Source of the DNA: UBA1479 sp048263775
Lineage (GTDB): Bacteria > Pseudomonadota > Alphaproteobacteria > Rhodospirillales > Casp-alpha2
DNA length: 64,000 nucleotides
Assembly: GCA_048263775.1 (NCBI GenBank)
Contig: JBLXDU010000002.1
Location: 371,408-435,407, forward strand
Reading direction: 5' to 3'
Shown one piece after another: positions 34,129-42,753 of the stretch. A model generated the notes under the pieces. The model worked only from the letters and a program-made list of their open reading frames with translations. It did no database searches and was not told the origin of the DNA. Each line of letters opens with the position of its first letter. Position 1 is the first letter of the stretch. The position numbers and the translations under genes are program-made.

Positions 34129-35205
34129 ATGTTTAGGATGACCGTGTACCAGCTCAGGAAAATTCTCGCCGCCGGCGCCATGGCGCTCGCGGCATTTGCC
34201 GTAACCGGAACCGCTCAGGCGCAGTCGCCCGGGCCGTATGTCTCTGGCGCGCTCGGGGTGACCCAGCCAAGCGACTGGGACATCACCGGTGGTACCGTCA
34301 ACACGAAGCAGGAATCCGATCCGGGCTTCGCCGGCGCCATTGCGCTGGGCACGACGTTCTCCGACAACTGGCGGGCCGAGGGTGAGCTGTCCTACAGCAA
34401 CGCCAATGTGGATTCGTTCTCCGGCACCAATGGGTCGGGCGAAACCTCGATGTTTGGGCTGATGTTCAACGGCTTGTACGACTTCAAAACGAATTCCCGA
34501 TGGACGCCCTATATCGGCGCCGGTATCGGCGCTGCGGTGATCAAGGCGAGCGACCTGTCGCCGGTCGGCGGCTCGCGCATCTCGAAAAGCGATCAGGTGT
34601 TCGCCTACCAGGGCATCGCCGGTGTGAGCTATAAGATCGACGATCAGTTGGGCCTGTTCACGGAATACCGATATGTCGGCACCGCGGACCGCGACCTGCG
34701 GACCGATTCCGGCATTGAGGTGGAGTCCGATTCGGGCGAACACCGCATCATGGTCGGCCTGCGCTGGTCCTTCGGCGCGCCGAAGCCCATGCCGAAGGCC
34801 GAACCCCAGCCGATTCCCGTTCAGGCTCCCGCCCCGGAACCGAAGCCCATGGCCAAACCGGCTCCGGAAGCACCGCGTAATTACCTGGTGTTCTTTGACT
34901 GGGACAAGTCGGATCTGACCGCCGACGCCCAGGCGATCATCAAGGCCGCCGCCACCAACGCCAAGACCATGACGGTGACCCGCATCGAAACCACGGGGCA
35001 CGCGGATAGGTCGGGCACGGACGCCTATAACCTGCGTCTGTCCAAGCGTCGGGCCGAAGCGGTGATGGGCGAACTGGCCCGTCTGGGCATTCCCGCGCGT
35101 GAGATCGTCGTGCGCTGGAAGGGCGAGCGCGAACCGCTGGTGCAGACGCCGGATGGTGCGCGCGAGCCGCAGAACCGGCGCGTCGAGATCATTCTCAGCA
35201 AATAA
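34129..35205 (+). CDS. OmpA-family outer-membrane protein with N-terminal beta-barrel
   Basis: About 358 residues: a signal peptide (KILAAGAMALAAFAVTGTAQA), an eight-stranded-barrel-like region (YVSGALGVTQPS...FTEYRYVGTADRDL, residues 30-210), a proline- and lysine-rich linker (about 218-245), then an OmpA C-terminal domain (NYLVFFDWDKSDL and HADRSGTDAYNLRLSKRRAEAV) that anchors to peptidoglycan. The start is ambiguous: ATG 34129, ATG 34138 or GTG 34144, the last with AGGA at ideal spacing; all give the same signal peptide. Its 3' end overlaps the terminator of the opposite gene. Confidence 0.9.
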   Translation: MFRMTVYQLRKILAAGAMALAAFAVTGTAQAQSPGPYVSGALGVTQPSDWDITGGTVNTKQESDPGFAGAIALGTTFSDNWRAEGELSYSNANVDSFSGTNGSGETSMFGLMFNGLYDFKTNSRWTPYIGAGIGAAVIKASDLSPVGGSRISKSDQVFAYQGIAGVSYKIDDQLGLFTEYRYVGTADRDLRTDSGIEVESDSGEHRIMVGLRWSFGAPKPMPKAEPQPIPVQAPAPEPKPMAKPAPEAPRNYLVFFDWDKSDLTADAQAIIKAAATNAKTMTVTRIETTGHADRSGTDAYNLRLSKRRAEAVMGELARLGIPAREIVVRWKGEREPLVQTPDGAREPQNRRVEIILSK

Positions 35206-35228
35206 AAAAGCCGCCCGTTGGGCAGCTT
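35202..35228 (-). terminator. terminator for the gene at 35261
   Basis: On the minus strand GCTGCCC and GGGCGGC pair around AAC (one mismatch), followed by six T and ATTT. It lies 33 bases after the 35261 stop and reaches the last codon of the OmpA-like gene. Confidence 0.75.
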
Positions 35229-35260
35229 GGCGATGGTGGGGTGGGCTTTTTCGGCTTGCC

Positions 35261-35860
35261 TCAGTCGTCGAGGACGGGCTTCCCAGACTTGCCGGCGGCG
35301 GTATCCATGGCCGCCAGGGCTTGTGCGCTGGGCGGCGGCGTGACCGACGCCATCATGGAGGTGGTCGTAGGCACCCCCTGAATATAGGCCAGAAGACCCT
35401 GACGCGGCTGGGCCTGGGCTTCGCGGAACACGCGGGCCATGGTCTGGCAATAGGTCGGCTGCGTCAGGCGTTTCAACGACGCCCGATTGGCCAGGTGGGT
35501 GATGAAGCGATTGAGTTCCCGTTCCGCCCCGGCGCGGTAGACGCGCTGGAAAATGCCGCGCAATGCGCGGCCTTCGCGGACCAGTTCGTCCTGATGGCGG
35601 GTCACCACGGTATTGTACTGGGATTGCTGCTGGCAGCTGAGCGCCGCCACGGCCAGTTCGGCGCGGAACATTCGCATCTGAACGGCTTGGCTTTCGTCCG
35701 GGGTCAGGCAGGTCGTGGGCAGGCGGACACCGGCAAAGTCGTCGGTGGGGGCGCAGGCGGCGTTCGCCGACTGGGGGGCAAAGGCGACAACGACCAGCGC
35801 GGCCACGGCGGCGGCGGCCATCAGATGTCGTTTCCACGAGTTAGCTGCGGATATTGCCAA
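35261..35860 (-). CDS. secreted hypothetical protein with four cysteines
   Basis: A 199-residue protein with a clear signal peptide (KRHLMAAAAVAALVVVAFAPQSANA, cut after ANA) and mature cysteines in AACAP, TTCL, LSCQ and TYCQ that could form two disulfides in the periplasm. The middle is helical (QSQYNTVVTRHQDELVREGRALRGIFQRVYRAGAERELNRF is the stretch around residues 80-120). The C-terminus is Pro/Ser-rich and low complexity. I do not recognise a family. Terminator and codon use support a real gene; it converges on the OmpA-like gene. Confidence 0.68.
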   Translation of the reverse strand: MAISAANSWKRHLMAAAAVAALVVVAFAPQSANAACAPTDDFAGVRLPTTCLTPDESQAVQMRMFRAELAVAALSCQQQSQYNTVVTRHQDELVREGRALRGIFQRVYRAGAERELNRFITHLANRASLKRLTQPTYCQTMARVFREAQAQPRQGLLAYIQGVPTTTSMMASVTPPPSAQALAAMDTAAGKSGKPVLDD

Positions 35861-36006
35861 GTCCCCGAAAACCCCTTTTTGGTCCCCAAAATTCCTTAAT
35901 TGCCCCGATCATGCCATCAAGGAAGTTACCATGCAACTAACGAACAACGCCGCCGCCCCGGAGACCAATCCGGCGCGGCGGCGCGCTTTGTCGGGAAATT
36001 GATGGG

Positions 36007-36897
36007 TTACGCAGTCTTCTGGGCAGCGTTTTCCATATAATCCGGGTCCATGACCGTGGCACGGCGCATGTCGCGGCGGTAGGCATCCAGATCGTAAGGG
36101 CGGGCCCGATGCATGGTGCAGCGGTTGTCCCAGATCACCAGATCGCCGACCTGCCAGGTATGGGTATGGACGAACTGCGGCTGGGTCGCGTGTTCCATCA
36201 GGTCGCGGATCAGCATGCGGCCCTCGGGCAGGGGCATGCCGACGATGTGCGAGGCGTGGGACGCGAGATAAAGCGCCTTTCGCCCGGTCGCCGGATGGAC
36301 ACGGACCAGATCGTGCTGAACCGGCGGCAGGGCGGCGCGTTCCGCGTCGGAAAATTCGGTGAAGCCCAATTGGGCGCGCGAGGTGGCGATGCAGTGTTCG
36401 GCCACCATGCCCTCGATCCGGTCCTTCATCTTTTGCGGCAGGGCATCATAGGCGGCGCGCATGTCGGCGAACTGGGTCTCGCCGCCCTCGGGCACCACCG
36501 TATGGGCATGCAGCAGCGAATATTTCGCCGTCACCTTCTTGAAGGACGCATCCGTGTGCCACAGCTGATTGGCCAGCCCGAACATGCGCCGGCGGTCGCC
36601 GCGGTCCATTGTCTCGTTGTTTTCGTTCAGGTTCGAGATATCGACCAGCTTGGGCCCGATGCGATCCTTGAGCCCGGTTTTGAGCAACCGGTTATCGGCA
36701 TAAAGCGGCCCGAACCGTTCGGCGAAAGCGGCCTGCGCATCCTCGTCCAGGGTCGGCCCGTGGAATATCAGCACGGCGTTGGCGTCGATGGCGGCCTGGA
36801 TTTCGGCGAAGGTGTCGTCGTTGATGGGCTGGGACAGGTCGATGTCCTGAACCTCGCCCACGAAGGTGGGATTCAACTGTTTAACGGTGACGGCCAT
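36007..36897 (-). CDS. TfdA-like 2-oxoglutarate dioxygenase
   Basis: A 296-residue dioxygenase of the TauD/TfdA superfamily: HxD in LWHTDASFK, distal histidine in NRCTMHRARPYD and the 2-oxoglutarate arginine in DMRRATV. Overall it looks closer to the 2,4-D and related aryloxy-acid dioxygenases than to TauD, but the substrate is unknown. It is divergent from a LysR-type gene, with phased direct repeats between them, so it is probably under that regulator. Confidence 0.88.
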   Translation of the reverse strand: MAVTVKQLNPTFVGEVQDIDLSQPINDDTFAEIQAAIDANAVLIFHGPTLDEDAQAAFAERFGPLYADNRLLKTGLKDRIGPKLVDISNLNENNETMDRGDRRRMFGLANQLWHTDASFKKVTAKYSLLHAHTVVPEGGETQFADMRAAYDALPQKMKDRIEGMVAEHCIATSRAQLGFTEFSDAERAALPPVQHDLVRVHPATGRKALYLASHASHIVGMPLPEGRMLIRDLMEHATQPQFVHTHTWQVGDLVIWDNRCTMHRARPYDLDAYRRDMRRATVMDPDYMENAAQKTA

Positions 36898-36999
36898 GGC
36901 TGGCTCCTTGGATTGGCGGTTTCCACAATGCAGGGCACCCGTCTTTGCGGGGCCTGCGATTGGTTCGATTTGACAAGGGGGGCATGATAATGTCGAATT

Positions 37000-37030
37000 C
37001 AAAATATTAGCCAACCATAACAAAATATTA
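37000..37030. repeat. 21-base-phased direct repeats, putative LysR operator
   Basis: The ten bases CAAAATATTA occur at 37000-37009 and again at 37021-37030. The 21-base period is two helical turns, so both copies face one side of the DNA. Each contains the palindrome AATATT. The second copy ends 15 bases before the LysR start. Confidence 0.55.
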
Positions 37031-37045
37031 TGGGATGCTTTCGTA

Positions 37046-37961
37046 CATGCGCCTCAATCTGCGTCAGATCGAAGCCTTTCGCGCCGTGTTCCAGACCGGC
37101 AGCATGACTGCCGCCGGTGGTCTGATGGGCATCACCCAGCCGGCGGTCAGCCGCCTGATCCGGGACCTGGAGGCGGAAATCGGCTTGCCCCTGTTCGAAC
37201 GCGCTGCCGGTCGGGTGATCGCGACGCCCGACGCCGTCGCCCTGTTCCGTGAGGTCGAGCGCAGTTTCCACGGCCTGGACCGTGTGGCCCGCGCGGCAGC
37301 GGAACTGCGCCAGCGCCGCCAGGGGGAATTGCGCATCGCCGCTTCGGTGGCGCCGTCATTCTTCTGCCTGCCGCCGGTGATTCGTGCCTTTCACGCGGCC
37401 TGGCCGGGGGTGGCCCTGTCGCTCAAGACCGGCTCCTCGCCCGAGGTTCTGGATCTGGTCGCCATGCAGCAGTGTGATTTGGGCGTCGCCGTGGTGCCGG
37501 CCGACTCCCCAGGCGTCGTGACCCGTGCCTTGCCGGTGCACGAGGCAGTCTGCGTTTTGCCCAAGGACCACGCGCTTGCCCAGAAAGATGCCGTCACGGC
37601 ACAGGATCTGGACGGGGTTCCGCTGCTGGTGCTGTCCGACTACAGCCGCCTGCAGCAGCAATTCCTGGCTTGCCTGGACGCGGCGGGCATAATCCCGAAC
37701 ATGGTGGTCGAATCCTCGTTCTCAGCTTCGCTCTGCCCGCTGATCGCCGACGGCGTGGGCATCGGCGTGCTCGACCCCCTGACGGCGCGGGCCCATGCGG
37801 GCCGGGGGGTGGTGCTGCGCCCGTTCCGCCCGGCGGTAACCTATGAATTGAAGGCGATGTTCCCGGCGGCCCGGCCGTTGGGCGAACGCGCGGCGGCGTT
37901 CATCGACCTATTGCACCACCATCTGGAAGACTTCGGCACCGGAACGGGGCAACCGGCCTAG
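37046..37961 (+). CDS. LysR-family transcriptional regulator
   Basis: A 304-residue regulator with an N-terminal winged helix (FRAVFQTGSMTAAGGLMGITQPAVSRLIRDLEAEIG) and a periplasmic-binding-like effector domain (about 90-290). It probably controls the divergent TfdA-like gene and itself. ATG at 37046 is chosen as the family start; 37035 would add four residues. Its TAG overlaps the stop of the converging methyltransferase gene (shared CTAG). Confidence 0.9.
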
Positions 37962-38569
37962 GTCGGTGTCGGCATCAGGGGATGGGGTGCCGGTTCGCCG
38001 TCGTCGCGGGTCGAGAGGCCAAGGTCGTTGACGGCGCAGATGCGCTGTTTCACGCCGGGGGGGGCTTCGTCCGTCTCTCCGTGCTCATAAGCGACGACCT
38101 GCAGCCGACCCCGGACAAGGTCCAGTAATTCGCCGGATGTCAGCAGGTGGTCGGGGTTGCGCGGCCGCCCGAAGGATTCATTGCCGCGGGCAAAGGTCTC
38201 GTACAGCAGTACCCCGCCCGGCTCGAGCGACGCAATCAGGCCCTCGAAATGGGGCCGGAACAGATAGTTGCTGACCACGATCGCGGCGAAGGCACGGGGG
38301 GGCAAGGGCCAGGGCTTGCCGTCTTCCAGGTCGATGGCCATGACCTCGGCGCGGTCATCGCGAGCCAGGTCGGCCAGGGCCGAGACGTCTTTGTCCACGA
38401 CCGTCACCGGATGGCCCCGGTCCAGAAAATGGCGGGCGTGCCGCCCACCGCCGGCAGCAAGGTCAAGCACCATCCCGCCCGAAGGGCCGCCCTTGGGTGT
38501 TAAGGGGGCGAACCGCGTAATCCAGGTCGAAGGGGCCTTGAATTTCAGATGGTGGGACGCGTCGGACAT
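37958..38569 (-). CDS. TehB-like SAM-dependent methyltransferase
   Basis: A 203-residue class I methyltransferase with motif I VLDLAAGGGRHARHFL, VTVVDKD and VVSNYLFRP. It resembles TehB-type and small-molecule methyltransferases found beside tellurite or thiol detoxification genes, but none are in view. The C-terminus is polar and variable. It is read towards, and overlaps, the LysR stop. Confidence 0.8.
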   Translation of the reverse strand: MSDASHHLKFKAPSTWITRFAPLTPKGGPSGGMVLDLAAGGGRHARHFLDRGHPVTVVDKDVSALADLARDDRAEVMAIDLEDGKPWPLPPRAFAAIVVSNYLFRPHFEGLIASLEPGGVLLYETFARGNESFGRPRNPDHLLTSGELLDLVRGRLQVVAYEHGETDEAPPGVKQRICAVNDLGLSTRDDGEPAPHPLMPTPT

Positions 38570-38739
38570 GGGGGGTTTCCTGGGATTTCGTGAGCCGGCG
38601 ATTTGGTTTTTGTTAAGCGTTTCATACTATGTTTCAGGGGGTAAAACGCCTATAACAGGCGCGATTGGCCCCAAAAGTACGCCTTACGGCATGATTTTAC
38701 GGGAATTTCGGGGCCGTCGGCACAGAAAGAGTCCGAGCA

Positions 38740-39171
38740 ATGATCCGCTATCGACTGATTTGCAGCCAGGACCACGAATTCGACGCCTGGTTCCGTGACG
38801 GCGCCGGTTACGAGCGTCAGGTCAAGCGCCAGCAGGTGACCTGCCCCCATTGCGGCGACGTCGACGTGACCAAGGCGATCATGGCGCCGGGCATCGCCAA
38901 GTCATCCGATACGGATAAATTCGCGGAAGCCAAGGCGCACGAGGTCGCGCGGCGTATCCTGACCGCGGTCGGCAAGCTGCGCGACAACGTCGAACAGGAA
39001 TTCGACTACGTCGGCGATCAGTTCGCCGACGAAGCCCGCGCCATTCATTACGGCGATGCCGACGAACGCGGCATCTATGGCGAGGCGTCGGACGATGACG
39101 CCGCCGAGCTGGAGGAGGAAGGCATCGAATTCTTCCGCCTGCCGGTCCGCCCCCAGCGCCGCGACAACTGA
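38740..39171 (+). CDS. DUF1178 family protein
   Basis: A 143-residue alphaproteobacterial/betaproteobacterial family protein. It starts MIRYRLIC and has a zinc-ribbon-like CPHC (TCPHCGD) in residues 30-50, then a helical part and an acidic C-terminal half (EASDDDAAELEEEGIEF). Function is unknown. In relatives it lies next to the nitrilase gene; here 4.7 kb of other genes separate them. Confidence 0.92.
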   Translation: MIRYRLICSQDHEFDAWFRDGAGYERQVKRQQVTCPHCGDVDVTKAIMAPGIAKSSDTDKFAEAKAHEVARRILTAVGKLRDNVEQEFDYVGDQFADEARAIHYGDADERGIYGEASDDDAAELEEEGIEFFRLPVRPQRRDN

Positions 39172-39193
39172 CCGCCGTCCCTTTTCGCGGACG

Positions 39194-40072
39194 TCAGTCC
39201 GTGAACGAGACCCCGGCATTACGTTCCAACACCTTGATGATGTCGTCGCAGCTCGCTTTCGGGCCGAGCACCTGCATGCCGGCCTGGAAGAACTCGCGGG
39301 TCAGGTTGGACGCCATCATGGGCACACCTGAATCATTGCCGAGCTGACAAGCCAGGCGCACGTCCTTGTGCATCAAGTCCATGGCGAAGGTCCCCGGCGC
39401 GTGGTCGCGGATGCGGGCCAGGGAAATCTTGGACGCGTTGCTCTGCCCCGATCCCTTGCTCAAGACCTCGATCATGGTGTCCAGGCTCAGCCCGTTCTTC
39501 ATGCCCATGATCACGGCCTCGAAGGTGGCGATACGGATCGAGGCACTGGTTACGTTGTTGACCAGCTTCATGGTATGGCCGGCGCCGACATCGCCGCAGT
39601 GGAAGATGTTGGGGCTGATGGTTTCCAGATAGGGCCGGATTTTGTTGAACTGTTCCTTCGTCCCGCCGGCCATGATCGCGATGGTGCCGGCCTCGGCCCC
39701 GTGCGGGCCGCCGGACACGGGGGCGTCAATCAGGCTAATTCCCTTTTCCGCAAGATCGGCCGCCATGGCGCGGGTTTCGTTTGGATCGCCCGTGGTCTGA
39801 TCGACGATCAGCTTGCCGGGTTCCAGCCCCTCGATCAGGCCGCCGGGGCCGAAGATCGCCTGACGGACCTCGGTCGAGCTCGGCAGGCAGGTCAGGATGA
39901 TGTCGCATTCGCGGGCCAGGGACGCCGGGTCCTGGACCGGCTGCGCGCCGTCGGCGGCGAAGCTGTCGACGGCTGTGCGGTTCAGATCGAACACCCGCAA
40001 CTTGTGTTCTCGCATCAGTCGCCGCGCCAGCGCGCCACCCATCATGCCGAGTCCGATGTATCCCAAATTCAT
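39194..40072 (-). CDS. 3-hydroxyisobutyrate-dehydrogenase-family NAD(P) oxidoreductase
   Basis: A 292-residue beta-hydroxyacid dehydrogenase with N-terminal GYIGLGMMGGALARRL, the substrate motif DAPVSGGPHGAEAG and the catalytic lysine in GHTMKLVNN. The family reduces or oxidises small beta-hydroxy acids (3-hydroxyisobutyrate, tartronate semialdehyde, succinic semialdehyde). Specificity is not clear. It stands alone on the minus strand between the DUF1178 gene and the kinase. Confidence 0.88.
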   Translation of the reverse strand: MNLGYIGLGMMGGALARRLMREHKLRVFDLNRTAVDSFAADGAQPVQDPASLARECDIILTCLPSSTEVRQAIFGPGGLIEGLEPGKLIVDQTTGDPNETRAMAADLAEKGISLIDAPVSGGPHGAEAGTIAIMAGGTKEQFNKIRPYLETISPNIFHCGDVGAGHTMKLVNNVTSASIRIATFEAVIMGMKNGLSLDTMIEVLSKGSGQSNASKISLARIRDHAPGTFAMDLMHKDVRLACQLGNDSGVPMMASNLTREFFQAGMQVLGPKASCDDIIKVLERNAGVSFTD

Positions 40073-40229
40073 GTCTGTAGTCCTCCCGTAGGCGTTCGCG
40101 CGCGGGTAGCTTCGCCCGCGAACAGATTGGTTTCTTGTTTCCTTGGTGATGCGCGCCCGGGCGGGCGGGATCGTGAAGGGGTCGGGCGGAATGATAGCGA
40201 ATATGGGTTGTGTCTAGAAGGCCCGACGG

Positions 40230-41741
40230 TCAGACCACGGTCAGGCGCGGCAGGGGGCGGTGCCGCGGCGCTTGCCGGCTGGATACCCGGTTCGGCGGAA
40301 AGTCGACATTCACGCGCGTTCCCTTGCCTTTGGCGCTGATGACCTCGGTGGTCGCACTGTGGGTTTTCGCCAACTCAATCGCGAGCGGCAGACCAAGGCC
40401 TGTGCCCTGGTGGTCACGGGTCATGGTCTGGCCGACCTGGCCAAACCGCGACAGCGCAATCTCCAGTTCCTCCGTGTCCATGCCGATGCCTGTGTCGGCG
40501 ACGGCAAGACGCAGTCCGCCACCATCCAGCAGCAGGGCCTCGACCGTCACCCGTCCGGCGGGGCGGGTGAATTTCACTGCATTCGACAGCAGGTTCAGCA
40601 GGATCTGCTTGATCCGCCGTTCGTCGGCGAGCAGGCCGGGCAGGTTGGGCATAATGTCTGCACTCAGATCGATGCCTTTGCGCGCCACATCGCCGTCGAT
40701 CATGCGGAAGGTTTCGGAGACCACTCGATTCAGGTCGATCTCGGCCTCGCACAGGTGCAACTGTTGCGCTTCGGCTGCCGACAGATCCAGAATATCGTTG
40801 ATCAGTGACAGCAGGTGGCTGCCGGAGGCATTGATGTCGCGCAGGCACTCCTCCTGCCGGCCGTTGGCAAGCGGCCCGTAGACCCCTTCCTTGAGTGAGC
40901 CGGAAAACCCGATGATCGCGTTCAGCGGCGTGCGCAGTTCGTGGCTCATGTTGGACAGGAATTCGGTCTTCGCCCGGTTGGCGCGCTCAGCACGGTCCTT
41001 CTGGCGTTCCATGTCGTTCTGGGCTTGGGCGATATCCATGATGGTGCGGCGCAGTTCGGTGTTCTTGGTCTCCAGTTCCTGCACCGTCGCGCGGACCTTC
41101 GATTCAAGAGGACGGTAGATGAACAGCGCCTCGCCGAGCAGGGCCAAGAGGGCGCAGATCCACAACCCCGTCTCGAACCGCTTGATCCGTCCGATGGCGC
41201 TTCGGGAAAAGGCTTCGTAAGCTTCGACCGCGGAATTCAACATCGGCTCCAGCACATGAGGACCGTAGTTGATCAGATACACGTAGGAAGATGTATTGAA
41301 CCGAAGTTCGCCGAACCGCATGGCGTAGATGTCCCGCGCGTGGCCGAGGAAACGGTTGATTGCCAGGTCCAGGCCGACGGTGTTGTCAAAATAGATAATT
41401 TCCAGATCCGCAGTCATGACCTGGGGAATCCCGGCCTCCGCATTGCCGGTCAGCAGCAACAGGTGTGCCCGCTGCATGGCGTTGACGGCGCGGCCCAATT
41501 GGGCGCGGGAAATCTCGTATTCGTATTCGTCCTGGGCGAAGGCCATCTGTCCGGCGAAATGGGCGATGCGGTTGGCTTGTCCGTTCTGGCCGCCGGCGAT
41601 GAAGATCAGATGCGCGTAGTCCGATTGCTTGTCGATGATGAAATGCATGGTGACGAACGACGCCGTGACCAGCAGCGCGATGGCGGCCAGGCCCAGGACA
41701 TAGCGATATCGTAGGCTTTTGACAGCCGCCAGTTCCGACAT
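40230..41741 (-). CDS. membrane-bound sensor histidine kinase
   Basis: A 503-residue kinase. Two membrane segments (about residues 13-33 and 190-208) flank a periplasmic sensor of about 155 residues with no recognised fold. A coiled coil (about 210-255) leads to HisKA with the phospho-acceptor His in NMSHELRTPL, then a HATPase domain with LLNLLSNAVKF, ADTGIGM and GTGLGL. No response regulator is nearby, so it is an orphan kinase. The tail is a basic, Pro/Arg-rich extension (about 30 residues). Confidence 0.93.
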   Translation of the reverse strand: MSELAAVKSLRYRYVLGLAAIALLVTASFVTMHFIIDKQSDYAHLIFIAGGQNGQANRIAHFAGQMAFAQDEYEYEISRAQLGRAVNAMQRAHLLLLTGNAEAGIPQVMTADLEIIYFDNTVGLDLAINRFLGHARDIYAMRFGELRFNTSSYVYLINYGPHVLEPMLNSAVEAYEAFSRSAIGRIKRFETGLWICALLALLGEALFIYRPLESKVRATVQELETKNTELRRTIMDIAQAQNDMERQKDRAERANRAKTEFLSNMSHELRTPLNAIIGFSGSLKEGVYGPLANGRQEECLRDINASGSHLLSLINDILDLSAAEAQQLHLCEAEIDLNRVVSETFRMIDGDVARKGIDLSADIMPNLPGLLADERRIKQILLNLLSNAVKFTRPAGRVTVEALLLDGGGLRLAVADTGIGMDTEELEIALSRFGQVGQTMTRDHQGTGLGLPLAIELAKTHSATTEVISAKGKGTRVNVDFPPNRVSSRQAPRHRPLPRLTVV

Positions 41742-41827
41742 ATCTCGTTCCGTCCAGGTCCCCGTTGATCACCCATTTCGGCGCATCCTAGCGGCGGCAT
41801 GTGACAGATATGTTTCGCGGAAATTGT

Positions 41828-42601
41828 CTAGCGAGCGTCCTTGACGCAGAACGCCAGATAGTTGACGGCAAGGTCACGGGCATCCAGGCGCCAGGTATCG
41901 TTCAGGGGGTTGAACACCATGCCTTCCAGATCGGTGAGCCGCACGCCATGGGCGGCCAGGCCCTCGGCCAGTTCCGACGGGCGCACGAATTTGCGCCAGT
42001 CATGAGTGCCCACGGGCAGCCAGCGCAGGATGTATTCGGCCCCGATCTTGGCCAGGGCAAGGGACTTGATCGTGCGGTTCAGGGTCGTCACCACCATGCA
42101 GCCGCCCGGCCGCACCAGCCCCGCCGAGGCGGCCAGGAAGGCGTCCAGGTCGGCGACATGTTCGACAACCTCCATGTTCAGGACCACGTCATAGGTCTGG
42201 CCCAGGTCGGCTAAATTTTCGGGCAATACGTGGCGGTAATCGATGTCCAGGCCCATCTGGTCGGCGTGCAGTTTCGCCACGGCGACGTTTTTTTCGCCGG
42301 CGTCGATGGCTGTGACCTTGGCGCCCAGCCGGGTCATCGGCTCAGCCAAAAGCCCGCCGCCGCAACCGATGTCGAGCAGCGTGAGGCCGGAAAGCGCCGC
42401 CGCCTTGCCCGCGTCCATGCCGAAATGGGCTGCCACCCGATCACGGATATAGGCGATGCGTACCGGGTTGATACGGTGCAGCGGGCGGAACTTGCCCTTG
42501 GCGTCCCACCATTCGTCGGCGATGGCCTGAAAGCGGGCGACTTCGCCGTCATCGGCGGTGGTCGGTCGGGACGATGTCTTCGCGGCGGTCTGGGCGGTCA
42601 T
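41828..42601 (-). CDS. ubiG: ubiquinone biosynthesis O-methyltransferase
   Basis: A 257-residue enzyme with the SAM motif I LLDIGCGGGLLAEP and the UbiG signatures WWDAKGKFRPLHRINPVRI and VGTHDWRKFVRPSEL. It performs both O-methylations of ubiquinone synthesis. ATG at 42601 is used; the frame upstream is not homologous. It is divergent from lysC, in the order usual for alphaproteobacteria. Confidence 0.96.
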   Translation of the reverse strand: MTAQTAAKTSSRPTTADDGEVARFQAIADEWWDAKGKFRPLHRINPVRIAYIRDRVAAHFGMDAGKAAALSGLTLLDIGCGGGLLAEPMTRLGAKVTAIDAGEKNVAVAKLHADQMGLDIDYRHVLPENLADLGQTYDVVLNMEVVEHVADLDAFLAASAGLVRPGGCMVVTTLNRTIKSLALAKIGAEYILRWLPVGTHDWRKFVRPSELAEGLAAHGVRLTDLEGMVFNPLNDTWRLDARDLAVNYLAFCVKDAR

Positions 42602-42753
42602 AGGGGGCCTTTGCGTTGTTGGCGGCGCGGGCACCTTGCCCGCAACGCAGATTAAGAGTAAGAAGGCGCCGCCCGGCAGACAAGGGCAAGTAATTCCGAC
42701 GGAAATTTCCGGTTTTCGGGCATCTTTCAGCAATCGGGAGAGACACCGGTTCC

